DNA from: Ferrovibrio sp.
Lineage (GTDB): Bacteria > Pseudomonadota > Alphaproteobacteria > Ferrovibrionales > Ferrovibrionaceae
NCBI RefSeq assembly: GCF_029255545.1
Contig: NZ_JANLJJ010000040.1
Location: 12,623 to 49,889 of the forward strand
DNA: 37,267 nucleotides
Reading direction: 5' to 3'
Position numbers and translations under genes: made by a program. Shown here in pieces: positions 14,055 through 22,853 of the stretch (the stretch's first letter is position 1; each line of letters starts with the position of its first letter). Under the pieces are notes generated by a model that saw nothing but the letters and a program-made list of their open reading frames with translations, was not told where the DNA came from and did not search any database.

Positions 14055-17000
14055 ATGAGCTTTGCCGACTTCGTCCATCTGCGCGTCCATACCGCCTATT
14101 CGCTCACCGAAGGGGCGATCAGGCTGCCCAAACTGGCTGAGCTGTGCGTCAAGCTGCGCATGCCGGCGGTTGCGATCACCGATACCAACAACCTGTTCGG
14201 CGCGCTGGAAGGCTCCAAGGAACTGGCCGGCAAGGGCATCCAGCCGATCATCGGCTGCCAGATCAGCCTGAGCCGCGCCGACCAGGCCCAGGGCGGCTTT
14301 GGCAAGGCGCTGAAAAAGCCCGATCCGGACCGCATCGTGCTGCTGGCCCAGAATGCCGCCGGCTATGCCAACCTGATGCAGCTTTCCACCAAGGCCTATC
14401 TGGAGTCGCCGCCGGGCGAGGCGGCGCAGGTCGGCTGGGCCGATCTGGAAGCATACAGCGCCGGCCTGATCTGCCTGAGCGGCGGCCCAAGCGGCCCGGT
14501 CACGCGGCTCTTGTCGGAAGGCCAGAACGATGCGGCGCGCCAGCAGCTCGAGACGCTGAAGCGCATCTTTCCCGGCCGGCTTTATGTCGAGTTGCAGCGC
14601 CATGGCTGGGCCATCGAGGCCAAGACTGAGCCGGGGCTGCTGGAACTGGCCTATGCGCTTGACCTGCCGCTGGTGGCCACCAACGACTGCTATTTTCCCG
14701 ACGAGAGCATGTACGAGGCGCATGACGCGCTGCTCTGCATCGCCGAGGGCACCTATGTGGGCGAGCAGAACCGCCGCCGCGTCACCCCCGATCACCGCTT
14801 CAAGTCGGCCGAGGAAATGCGCGTGCTGTTCGCCGATCTGCCCGAGGCGGTCGACAACACGCTGGTGATCGCGAAGCGCTGCGCGATCAAGGCCGAGGAG
14901 CGCAAGCCGATCCTGCCCAGTTTCGGCGACGGGAAAGGGGAGTCGGAAGCCGATACCCTGCGCCGCATGGCGCGTGAAGGCCTGGAAACGCGCCTAGCCC
15001 AGATCGGCGTGAGCGGCGAAGCCGCCAAAGCCTATTACGACCGTCTCGAATTCGAATGCGAGACGATCATCAACATGAAATTCCCCGGCTACTTCCTGAT
15101 CGTGGCCGATTTCATCCAGTGGGCCAAGCGCAATGGCGTGGCGGTCGGGCCGGGTCGCGGTTCGGGCGCCGGTTCGGTGGTCGCCTGGGCGCTTACCATC
15201 ACCGATCTGGATCCGCTGCGCTTCGGTCTGCTGTTCGAACGCTTCCTCAATCCGGAACGCGTATCGATGCCCGACTTCGATATCGACTTCTGCCAGGAGC
15301 GCCGCGAAAAGGTGATCGACTACGTGCAGCAGAAATATGGCGCTGCCAACGTTGCCCAGATCATCACCTTCGGCAAGCTGCAGGCCCGCGCAGCCCTGCG
15401 CGACGTTGGCCGCGTGCTGCAACTGCCTCTCGGCCAGGTCGACCGCATCTGCAAGCTGGTGCCAAATAATCCCGCCAATCCGGTAACCCTGGCCCAGGCG
15501 ATCAAGGAAGAGGTGCGCCTGCGCGAGGAGCGCGACCGCGACGAAGCGGTCGGCCGCATGATGGATATCGCGCTGAAGCTGGAAGGACTGTACCGCAACG
15601 CCTCGACCCATGCCGCCGGCGTGGTGATCGGCGACCGGCCGCTGGTCGAGCTGGTGCCGCTGTACCGCGATCCGCATGCCAGCATGCCGGCCACGCAGTT
15701 CTCGATGAAATACGCCGAGGCCGCCGGGCTGGTGAAATTCGACTTCCTCGGCCTCAAGACGCTCGACGTGCTGGAGAAGGCCGTCGAGTTGATCCGCCGG
15801 AAGGGCGTGCAGATCGATCTGGCCGGCATCCCGCTGGCCGACCAGCCTACCTTCGAGCTTTTGGGACGCGGTGACACGGTGGGCGTGTTCCAGCTCGAAA
15901 GTTCGGGCATGCGCGACATGCTGCGCAACATGAAGCCCGACGCCTTCGAGGATATCATCGCCCTGGTCGCGCTCTATCGCCCGGGCCCGATGGAGAATAT
16001 CCCGAGCTATATCGCCCGCAAGCACGGCAAGGAAAAGCCCGATTACCTGCATGACTGGCTCAAGCCGGTGCTGGAGGAAACCTACGGCGTCATCATCTAC
16101 CAGGAACAGGTGATGGAAATCGCCAAGGTGCTGGCCGGCTATTCGCTCGGCGAGGCCGACCTGCTGCGCCGCGCCATGGGCAAGAAGATCAAGGCCGAGA
16201 TGGATGCGCAGAAGGAGCGCTTCGTCACTGGCGCGAAGGAGAAGGGCGTCGATCCGGACCGCGCCGCCTTCATCTTCGAGCTGGTGGAGAAATTCGCCGG
16301 CTACGGCTTCAACAAGAGTCACGCCGCGGCATACGCGCTGGTCGCCTGGCAGACCGCCTACCTGAAGGCCAATTATCCGGTCGAGTTCATCGCCGCCTCG
16401 ATGACGCTGGATATTTCCAACACCGACAAGCTGAACGTGTTCCGCCAGGAATGCGCCCGCCAGGCCATTACCCTGCTGCCGCCGGACGTAAACCGTTCCG
16501 AGGTCGAGTTCGCGGTGGAATACGACAAGGCCGAGAAGGGCGCGATCCGCTACGGGCTGGCCGCAGTGCGCAATGTCGGCGCTGCGCCGATGGGCCAGAT
16601 CGTCGAGACGCGGCAGGCCGGCGGCCCCTTCAAATCGCTGTTTGATTTTGCCGGAAGGGTTGATCCATCGGCGCTGAACAAGCGCATGCTGGAAAACATC
16701 GCCAAGGCCGGCGCGTTTGACGGGCTGGAGAAAAGCCGCGCGAAAGTGCTGGCCGGACTGGAAACCCTGATCCGCTATGCCAACGCCAAGGCCGAGGAGC
16801 GCGCCTCCAACCAGGTATCCCTGTTCGGTGGCGGCAAGACGGAAGAAAGCCTGCCCAAGCTGCCCGAAGGCGAGGTCTGGACGCCGATGGAACAGCTTGC
16901 CAGGGAATTCGAGGCGATCGGCTTCTACCTTTCGGCCCATCCGCTCGATGCCTATCAGGTCACGCTCAATCGCGTTGGCGTGAAGCGTTATGCCGACATG

Positions 17001-17525
17001 CTCAAGCTGCTGCATTCCGGCGACCAGGTGTTCAAGGTGGCCGGCACGGTGATCTCGAAACAGGAGCGCACCTCGCAGAAGACCGGCAACCGCTTCGCGT
17101 TTGTCCAGTGTTCTGATGCGTCTGGCATGTTCGAGGTGATGCTGTTCTCGGAGGTGCTGGCGCAGTATCGCGACCTGCTGGAAGCCGGCGCGAATATCGT
17201 CTGGACGCTCACCGCGCGCGCCGATGGCGAGCAGCCGCGCTTAAGCGCCCAGAAAGCCGAGAAGCTGGACGACGTGGCGGCCCGCGCCGCCGCCGGCATC
17301 CGCATCATGGTTGAGAACGACAGGCCCTTCGCCCAGATCAAAGGCCTGCTCGACAAGGCCGGGCGCGGCAAGGGCCAGGTATTGCTGGGCCTGAAACTGG
17401 AAGAGGCCGGCCTGTCGGGCGGCGTGGAGGCCGATATCAAGCTGCCCAGCGGCTATGCCATCAACCCGACCATCCGTCACCAGATCCGCGTGCTGCCGGG
17501 CGTGGTGGAGGTTTATGATATTTGA
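14055..17525 (+). CDS. dnaE: DNA polymerase III subunit alpha
   Basis: DnaE is the catalytic subunit of the replicative DNA polymerase. The 1156-residue protein has an N-terminal PHP domain (FVHLRVHTAYSLTEG, AITDTNNLFGA), the polymerase palm with PDFDIDF at residues 406-412 supplying Asp407 and Asp409, and the third catalytic Asp at 563 in KFDFLGLKTL. GRGSGAGS, YQEQVMEIA, GYGFNKSHAAAYA and a C-terminal OB-fold region (VAGTVISKQERTSQKTGNRFAFVQ) complete the family pattern. An in-frame TAA at 14025-14027 rules out a longer start. No good Shine-Dalgarno precedes ATG 14055. It is the DnaE1 type used for chromosome replication, and pepN follows after 9 bases. Confidence 0.96.
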   Translation: MSFADFVHLRVHTAYSLTEGAIRLPKLAELCVKLRMPAVAITDTNNLFGALEGSKELAGKGIQPIIGCQISLSRADQAQGGFGKALKKPDPDRIVLLAQNAAGYANLMQLSTKAYLESPPGEAAQVGWADLEAYSAGLICLSGGPSGPVTRLLSEGQNDAARQQLETLKRIFPGRLYVELQRHGWAIEAKTEPGLLELAYALDLPLVATNDCYFPDESMYEAHDALLCIAEGTYVGEQNRRRVTPDHRFKSAEEMRVLFADLPEAVDNTLVIAKRCAIKAEERKPILPSFGDGKGESEADTLRRMAREGLETRLAQIGVSGEAAKAYYDRLEFECETIINMKFPGYFLIVADFIQWAKRNGVAVGPGRGSGAGSVVAWALTITDLDPLRFGLLFERFLNPERVSMPDFDIDFCQERREKVIDYVQQKYGAANVAQIITFGKLQARAALRDVGRVLQLPLGQVDRICKLVPNNPANPVTLAQAIKEEVRLREERDRDEAVGRMMDIALKLEGLYRNASTHAAGVVIGDRPLVELVPLYRDPHASMPATQFSMKYAEAAGLVKFDFLGLKTLDVLEKAVELIRRKGVQIDLAGIPLADQPTFELLGRGDTVGVFQLESSGMRDMLRNMKPDAFEDIIALVALYRPGPMENIPSYIARKHGKEKPDYLHDWLKPVLEETYGVIIYQEQVMEIAKVLAGYSLGEADLLRRAMGKKIKAEMDAQKERFVTGAKEKGVDPDRAAFIFELVEKFAGYGFNKSHAAAYALVAWQTAYLKANYPVEFIAASMTLDISNTDKLNVFRQECARQAITLLPPDVNRSEVEFAVEYDKAEKGAIRYGLAAVRNVGAAPMGQIVETRQAGGPFKSLFDFAGRVDPSALNKRMLENIAKAGAFDGLEKSRAKVLAGLETLIRYANAKAEERASNQVSLFGGGKTEESLPKLPEGEVWTPMEQLAREFEAIGFYLSAHPLDAYQVTLNRVGVKRYADMLKLLHSGDQVFKVAGTVISKQERTSQKTGNRFAFVQCSDASGMFEVMLFSEVLAQYRDLLEAGANIVWTLTARADGEQPRLSAQKAEKLDDVAARAAAGIRIMVENDRPFAQIKGLLDKAGRGKGQVLLGLKLEEAGLSGGVEADIKLPSGYAINPTIRHQIRVLPGVVEVYDI

Positions 17526-17534
17526 GAGCGTTGC

Positions 17535-20165
17535 ATGAATCAGATTCAGCCCCAGGCCATTCATCGCAAGGATTACCGCGCCCCGGATTACCGGATCGAG
17601 AGCGTCGAACTGGAATTCGACCTGGTGTCCGATGCCACGGTGGTGAAATCAAAGCTGGCCGTCATGGCCGTCAATCCGGGCCTGCCGCTGGTGCTGGATG
17701 GCGAAGACCTCAAATTATTGTCAGTCAGACTCGATGGTCGCACGCTGGGGCCGAACGATTACAGGTTGGCCGAGCGCGCGCTGACCATCCTAAGCCCGCC
17801 GGCGCGCTTCACGCTGGAGATCGAGACGCAGGTCAACCCGAAGGGCAACACGCATCTCTCAGGCCTGTACCAGTCGAGCGGCAATTTCTGCACCCAATGT
17901 GAGGCCGAGGGTTTCCGCCGCATCACCTATTTCCTCGATCGGCCCGATGCGATGTCGGTCTACCGCGTCACCATGCGGGCCGACCGCAGAAGCTGCCCCG
18001 TGCTGCTGTCGAACGGCAACCTCGTGGAGGAGGGCGCGCTGCCCGATGGCCGGCATTATGCCGTCTGGCACGACCCGTTCCCCAAGCCCTGCTATCTCTT
18101 CGCCCTGGTGGCCGGCGACCTGGCCTGCAACGAGGATACGTTCACCACGCAGAGCGGTCGTCCGGTGAAACTGCGCATCTTCACCGAGCATGGCAAGGAA
18201 TCGCGCAGCGCCTATGCCATGGATGCGCTGAAACGCTCCATGCGCTGGGACGAGACCCGATTCGGACTGGAATACGACCTTGATCTCTTCAACATCGTCG
18301 CCGTCAGCGATTTCAACATGGGCGCGATGGAGAACAAGAGCCTGAATGTCTTCAACGACCGCTATATCCTGGCCGACCCAGAGACGGCGACAGATGGCGA
18401 TTTCGCCGCCATCGAGGCCGTGGTGGCGCATGAGTATTTCCATAACTGGACGGGCAACCGCATCACCTGCCGCGACTGGTTCCAGCTCAGCCTGAAGGAA
18501 GGCCTCACCGTTTTCCGCGACCAGGAATTCTCTTCCGACATGCGTTCGCGCCCGGTCAAGCGTATCCAGGATGTGCGCAACCTGCGCGCCCGCCAGTTCC
18601 CCGAGGATGCCGGGCCGCTGGCGCATCCGATCCGGCCGGACAGCTACATCGCCATCGACAATTTCTATACCGCGACGGTCTACGAGAAGGGCTCGGAAGT
18701 CATCCGCATGATGCATGTCCTGCTCGGCGAGGAGGGTTTCCAGAAGGGCATGAAGCTCTATGTCGGGCGTCATGATGGCGAGGCGGCCACCTGCGAACAG
18801 TTCGTGGCTGCCATGGCCGACGCCAATGGCGCCGACCTGGGGCAGTTCAGGCTGTGGTATTCCCAGGCCGGCACGCCGGAACTGCAGGTCGAAGGCCGTT
18901 ACGACGCGCAGAGCGGCGATTACGAACTGACCGTCGCCCAGCATTGCCCGCCGACGCCGGGCCAGCCGGTGAAGCAGCCGATGCATATCCCGCTCCATGT
19001 CGGCCTGCTGGATGCGCAGGGGCAGGATATTCCGCTGCGGCTGGAAGGCGAGGCGGCGGCGCCAAAAAACGGCGGCCGCGTGCTGTCGGTGACGGCGCCA
19101 CGACAGAGTTTCCGCTTCAGGGGCATCCCCGAGCCACGTGCGCTGTCGCTCAATCGCGGTTTCTCCGCGCCGGTGAATATCAAGGCCAGCCAGAGCGGTG
19201 AGGAACGCGCTTTCCTGATGGCGCATGACGCGGATGCCTTCGCGCGCTGGGAAGCCGGCCAGCAATATGCCACCGATCTGCTGCTGCAGCGCGTGGCCGA
19301 TCCGTCTCAGGCTTTTGATCCGGCTTTCGTCGCGGCCATCGGCCAGATCCTGCGCGATACCAGCCTGGAGCCGGCCTTTGCCGCCGAGGCGATCACGCTG
19401 CCCAGCGAGGATTACATCGCCGACCATATGGCGGTGATCGATGTTGAGGCTATTCATAAAGCCCGCCGCGTTCTGCGCCGGCAGATCGTGGAGACCCATC
19501 GTGAGCTGTTGCTGGCGACCTATGACGGCAACCGCGTGCCCGGGGCCTACAGTCCCGATGCCGGCCCGGCCGGCAAACGTGCGCTGCGGAATGCCGCCTT
19601 GTCGTATCTCTCCGAACTGGCCACGGACGAGCGCGGCATCCTCGACCGCATCGCCGGGCAGTATCGCGATGCCGACAACATGACCGATCGCATGGCCGCC
19701 TTGCGCCTGCTGGTCGATCTGGACGTGCCTGAGCGCCAGGCGGCGCTGGATGATTTCCATGATCGTTTCCGCGACGATACGCTGGTGCTCGACAAATGGC
19801 TGGCGCTGCAGGCGATCTCGGCCCTGCCGGATACATTGGGGAAGGTGAGGGCGCTGCTGAAACATCCCGCCTTCTCGATGCAGAAACCCAACAAGGTGCG
19901 CGCCCTGATTGGCAGCTTTACGGCGAACGCCCTGCGCTATCATGCCGCCAATGGCGCGGGTTATGCCTTCCATGCCGACCGCATTCTGGAGCTCGATCCG
20001 ATCAATCCGCAGGTGGCGGCCCGCCTGCTGGCCCCGCTGGGCCGCTGGCGCCGGGTCGATGCCGCGCGGCAGGTGAAGATGAAGGGCGAACTGCGGCGGA
20101 TTCTGGCCGCGCCGAAGCTGTCACGCGAGACCTACGAGATCGCCTCGAAATCCCTGGCGGAATGA
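17535..20165 (+). CDS. pepN: Aminopeptidase N (M1 family)
   Basis: PepN removes N-terminal amino acids from peptides in the cytoplasm, using one zinc ion. The 876-residue protein shows the substrate-binding GAMEN motif at residues 263-267 and the zinc motif HEYFH at 299-303, with the third ligand Glu322 in SLKEGLTVFRD, the standard HEXXH-x18-E pattern. The N-terminal beta domain (YRIESVELEFDLVSD) and the helical C-terminal domain (KHPAFSMQKPNKVRALIGSF) match the E. coli-type PepN subfamily, as does the length. It starts 9 bases after the dnaE stop, so the two may be co-transcribed. Confidence 0.95.
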   Translation: MNQIQPQAIHRKDYRAPDYRIESVELEFDLVSDATVVKSKLAVMAVNPGLPLVLDGEDLKLLSVRLDGRTLGPNDYRLAERALTILSPPARFTLEIETQVNPKGNTHLSGLYQSSGNFCTQCEAEGFRRITYFLDRPDAMSVYRVTMRADRRSCPVLLSNGNLVEEGALPDGRHYAVWHDPFPKPCYLFALVAGDLACNEDTFTTQSGRPVKLRIFTEHGKESRSAYAMDALKRSMRWDETRFGLEYDLDLFNIVAVSDFNMGAMENKSLNVFNDRYILADPETATDGDFAAIEAVVAHEYFHNWTGNRITCRDWFQLSLKEGLTVFRDQEFSSDMRSRPVKRIQDVRNLRARQFPEDAGPLAHPIRPDSYIAIDNFYTATVYEKGSEVIRMMHVLLGEEGFQKGMKLYVGRHDGEAATCEQFVAAMADANGADLGQFRLWYSQAGTPELQVEGRYDAQSGDYELTVAQHCPPTPGQPVKQPMHIPLHVGLLDAQGQDIPLRLEGEAAAPKNGGRVLSVTAPRQSFRFRGIPEPRALSLNRGFSAPVNIKASQSGEERAFLMAHDADAFARWEAGQQYATDLLLQRVADPSQAFDPAFVAAIGQILRDTSLEPAFAAEAITLPSEDYIADHMAVIDVEAIHKARRVLRRQIVETHRELLLATYDGNRVPGAYSPDAGPAGKRALRNAALSYLSELATDERGILDRIAGQYRDADNMTDRMAALRLLVDLDVPERQAALDDFHDRFRDDTLVLDKWLALQAISALPDTLGKVRALLKHPAFSMQKPNKVRALIGSFTANALRYHAANGAGYAFHADRILELDPINPQVAARLLAPLGRWRRVDAARQVKMKGELRRILAAPKLSRETYEIASKSLAE

Positions 20166-20218
20166 GGCCGCAAAAGCCGGATAGCGACAGCTAACCCTGA
20201 GGAGTTAAGCCGGTCGGC

Positions 20219-21469
20219 ATGACCTTCATACCCGCCGACCCCGCCTTCCGCCGCTTGTGGTTTGCCAATCTTGCCGCCAATGGCGCCGAGCAGCTTGGCC
20301 TGGCCGCCATCCCGCTGATGGCCGCGCTGGCGCTGGGCGCCACGGCCGAACAGATGGGGGGCCTCAGCGCATTGCAGACCCTGCCATACCTGCTGCTGTC
20401 GCTGGTCGCCGGCATCTGGGCCGATCGCCTGCCGCGCCACCTCCTGATGGCCGGGGCCGAGGCGGTCCGTGCGCTGCTGCTGCTCACTCTGCCGCTGCTG
20501 ATCATGGCCGGCTGGTTTGGCTTTGCCGGGCTGGCTGTGCTGGGTTTCGCGCTGTCGGCGGCGACCGTGCTGTTCAATGTGGCGGCCCAGGCCTATCTGC
20601 CGGCGCTGGTCGGCCGCGAAGGGCTGGCCGGCGCCAATGCGCGACTGGAATTCGCCCGTGCGGCCGCCGTCTTCCTGGGGCCCGGCATTGCCGGCGCGGT
20701 GGCGGGCTGGACTTCGCCGGCCGCGGCCCTGGCGGTGTCGGGCCTGACCTCAGCCCTGGCGGCCTGGCTGCTGCTGGCGCCGATGATGCGTCGCGACGTG
20801 CCGCAGGCGCAGCAGGCCCTGCCGCTCGGGCAGGCGCTGGCGGAGGGTTTCTCGCTGGTCTGGCGGCATGCCCTGCTGCGCGCCATCGCCGGCTGCGCTA
20901 TGGCGTGGAATTTCAGCTGGTTTGTGCTGATGGCCGTGCTGGTGCTGTTTGCCATCAACGAGCTTGGCTTGGCCCCGGCACAGATCGGCATGGCGCTGGG
21001 CGCGCAGGGGTTTGGCATGCTGCTGGCAGCCCTGGCGCTGCCGCTGATCCATGGCCGGCTGCGGCTAGGTATGATGATCCTGCTCGGGCCGGCGATGTCG
21101 GCCGTGGCGGCGCTGGTGATCGGCATGGCGACGCTGCAATCGGGATCGCCGGCCTTTGCATCGCTCTGCGCCGGCTTTTTCCTGTTCGGCTTCGGGCCGA
21201 TGCTTTGGACCATCGGCCAGACCAGCCTGCGGCAGGCCATCGTGCCGGCGCGGCTGATCGGCCGGGTCAGCGCGATCCAGCAGGTGGCGACGTTAGGGAT
21301 GCGGCCGGTTGGCGCGCTGGTCGGCGGCTGGGTCGGCGGCAGTTACGGATTAGCGGCGGCGATCTGGCTGGCCGTCTTTGGCTATGGCATTCAGCTGGCC
21401 GTCATCCTGCTTTCGCCGATGCCGTATCTGAGTGAACTGCCGGAGGCGATGGGCGAGGAGCCGGCCTAG
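20219..21469 (+). CDS. MFS transporter
   Basis: A 416-residue protein with about 12 predicted membrane helices and the major facilitator pattern: an opening FRRLWFANLAANGAEQLGLAAIPLMA, the loop GIWADRLPRH between helices 2 and 3, and ARLEFARAAAVFLGPGIAGAVAG in helix 5. The layout resembles EntS-like exporters (MFS_3), which export siderophores or drugs, but the substrate is not predictable. GAGGAG at 20199-20204 lies 14 bases before ATG 20219, rather far. The stop TAG overlaps the stop codon of the convergent pentapeptide-repeat gene within the palindrome CTAG (21466-21469). Confidence 0.9.
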   Translation: MTFIPADPAFRRLWFANLAANGAEQLGLAAIPLMAALALGATAEQMGGLSALQTLPYLLLSLVAGIWADRLPRHLLMAGAEAVRALLLLTLPLLIMAGWFGFAGLAVLGFALSAATVLFNVAAQAYLPALVGREGLAGANARLEFARAAAVFLGPGIAGAVAGWTSPAAALAVSGLTSALAAWLLLAPMMRRDVPQAQQALPLGQALAEGFSLVWRHALLRAIAGCAMAWNFSWFVLMAVLVLFAINELGLAPAQIGMALGAQGFGMLLAALALPLIHGRLRLGMMILLGPAMSAVAALVIGMATLQSGSPAFASLCAGFFLFGFGPMLWTIGQTSLRQAIVPARLIGRVSAIQQVATLGMRPVGALVGGWVGGSYGLAAAIWLAVFGYGIQLAVILLSPMPYLSELPEAMGEEPA

Positions 21470-22788
21470 CCCGGCAGCTTGTAGCCGATGGCGCCCCGCA
21501 GGTCGGCGCCTTCCAGGTCGGCGCCGCGCAGATCAGCATTGGTCAGGTCGGCGTCAAGGAAAGAGCAGCCGCGCAGGTTGGTGCTGCGCAGGTCGGCCAG
21601 GGTGAGGATCGAGCGGTTGAAGCTGGCGCCTTCCAGATCGGCGCCCTGGAATTTCGCCTGGGTCAGGTTGCATTCCTGCAGGCTGGCCGCCTGGCGGCGA
21701 TGCTTGGCGCCGGCAATGCTGACTGGCGACATCTTGGCACCGCGGAAATCGGCATTGGTCATAATGGCGCGGTCGAATTTGGCACCCTGCAGATTGCAGG
21801 TGGCGAAATTGGCATTCAGCATCATGGCACCGCGCAGGTCCGACAGCACAAAACGCGAGCCGGAGAAATCGGTGTTGCGTAGGATGGCGTAGGAGAAATC
21901 GCCGGCCGAGAAGTTGATCTGGGTAAGCTTGAGGTCGGACAGGTCGTAGCGGCTGAAATCCACGCGCATGCCCTGTTTGCCCAGGGTCTCGATCCAGGTG
22001 ATATGCTCACGCACGATGAACTGCAGCGAGCGGTCGAGGCTGTCAAGGCTGCGCGGCATGATCGCCTTTGTGACATCGGCATCGCGCAGGTCGATCGGGC
22101 GGAAATAGGCCGCGGTGAGGTCCGCACCGTCAAAATTCGTCTCGTTGAGCACCGCGCCGGCCAGCACCGAGCCATGCAGCACGCAATGCGACAGGTTCGA
22201 TCCGGTGAGATCGGCGCCGGTGAACAGGCAGCCGGCGAGGTTGGAACCCGACAGGTCGGCGCCATTCAGCTTGGCATTGGAGAAATTGCAGTTGCTCAGA
22301 TCAGTGTTGCGGCCAACCACCTTGCCCAGCTTGGCTGAAGTCAGGTTGGCGCCGGCCATTTTGGCATTGTCGATCGAGGTGGCGCGTTTCAGCACCGCGA
22401 TCAGGTTGCCGTCCTCGTCGGGGCGCAGCAACACGCCATCGCGGATATCGGCATTGGTGAGATTGGCGCTTTCCAGGTTGGCGTTACGCAGGTTGACGCC
22501 GCGCAGGTCCGCCTTGGTCAGGTCGGCGCGGCGGAAATCGGCACCCTGCAGGTCGGCGGCGAAGAAGGAGGATCCCGCCAGCATGGCATGGCTGAAATCG
22601 GCATAGCTCATCTTGCTGCCGACGAAATCGGCCGAGGTCAGTTCCTTGCCGCTGAAGTCGACGCGCGAGGCGTCACGGAAATGCAGCACCATGCGTTTGC
22701 CGCCGCGCACACCGCGCACGTAATTGGCGTGCGATTCGAACAGTTCGTCGACTTCGTACTGGGCAATGACCTTGACGGGGTTGTTCAT
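21466..22788 (-). CDS. Pentapeptide-repeat protein (twin 1 of 2)
   Basis: A 440-residue protein built mostly of A(D/N)LxG-type pentapeptides, which fold into a right-handed quadrilateral beta-helix. It starts with a leader (about residues 14-45: ELFESH...RGVRGGKR...FRDAS). A first repeat block (about 45-120) is broken by LLRPDEDGNLI (120-130), and repeats resume at about 140-240. A second leader-like segment at 258-284 (REHITWIETLGKQGMRVDFS) begins a second block running to the C-terminus, with a short break at 353-370. It aligns without gaps to the next gene (22854-24176). There is no signal peptide or membrane helix, so it is probably cytoplasmic. Function unknown: the class includes gyrase-protecting proteins, but these are much larger than Qnr. 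Confidence 0.9.
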   Translation of the reverse strand: MNNPVKVIAQYEVDELFESHANYVRGVRGGKRMVLHFRDASRVDFSGKELTSADFVGSKMSYADFSHAMLAGSSFFAADLQGADFRRADLTKADLRGVNLRNANLESANLTNADIRDGVLLRPDEDGNLIAVLKRATSIDNAKMAGANLTSAKLGKVVGRNTDLSNCNFSNAKLNGADLSGSNLAGCLFTGADLTGSNLSHCVLHGSVLAGAVLNETNFDGADLTAAYFRPIDLRDADVTKAIMPRSLDSLDRSLQFIVREHITWIETLGKQGMRVDFSRYDLSDLKLTQINFSAGDFSYAILRNTDFSGSRFVLSDLRGAMMLNANFATCNLQGAKFDRAIMTNADFRGAKMSPVSIAGAKHRRQAASLQECNLTQAKFQGADLEGASFNRSILTLADLRSTNLRGCSFLDADLTNADLRGADLEGADLRGAIGYKLPG

Positions 22789-22853
22789 ACGGGCAGTTTT
22801 ATCCGGATTATGCCGCGTAGCCTAGCACACGCGGCCGCGGTCGCAATAATGTC

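Noticed and set aside
14994-17015. 673-codon frame on the - strand opposite dnaE
   Set aside because: Antisense shadow of dnaE with biased composition and no motif.
17859-19973. 704-codon frame on the - strand opposite pepN
   Set aside because: The + strand encodes a complete aminopeptidase N with all catalytic residues; the antisense product has no recognisable domain.
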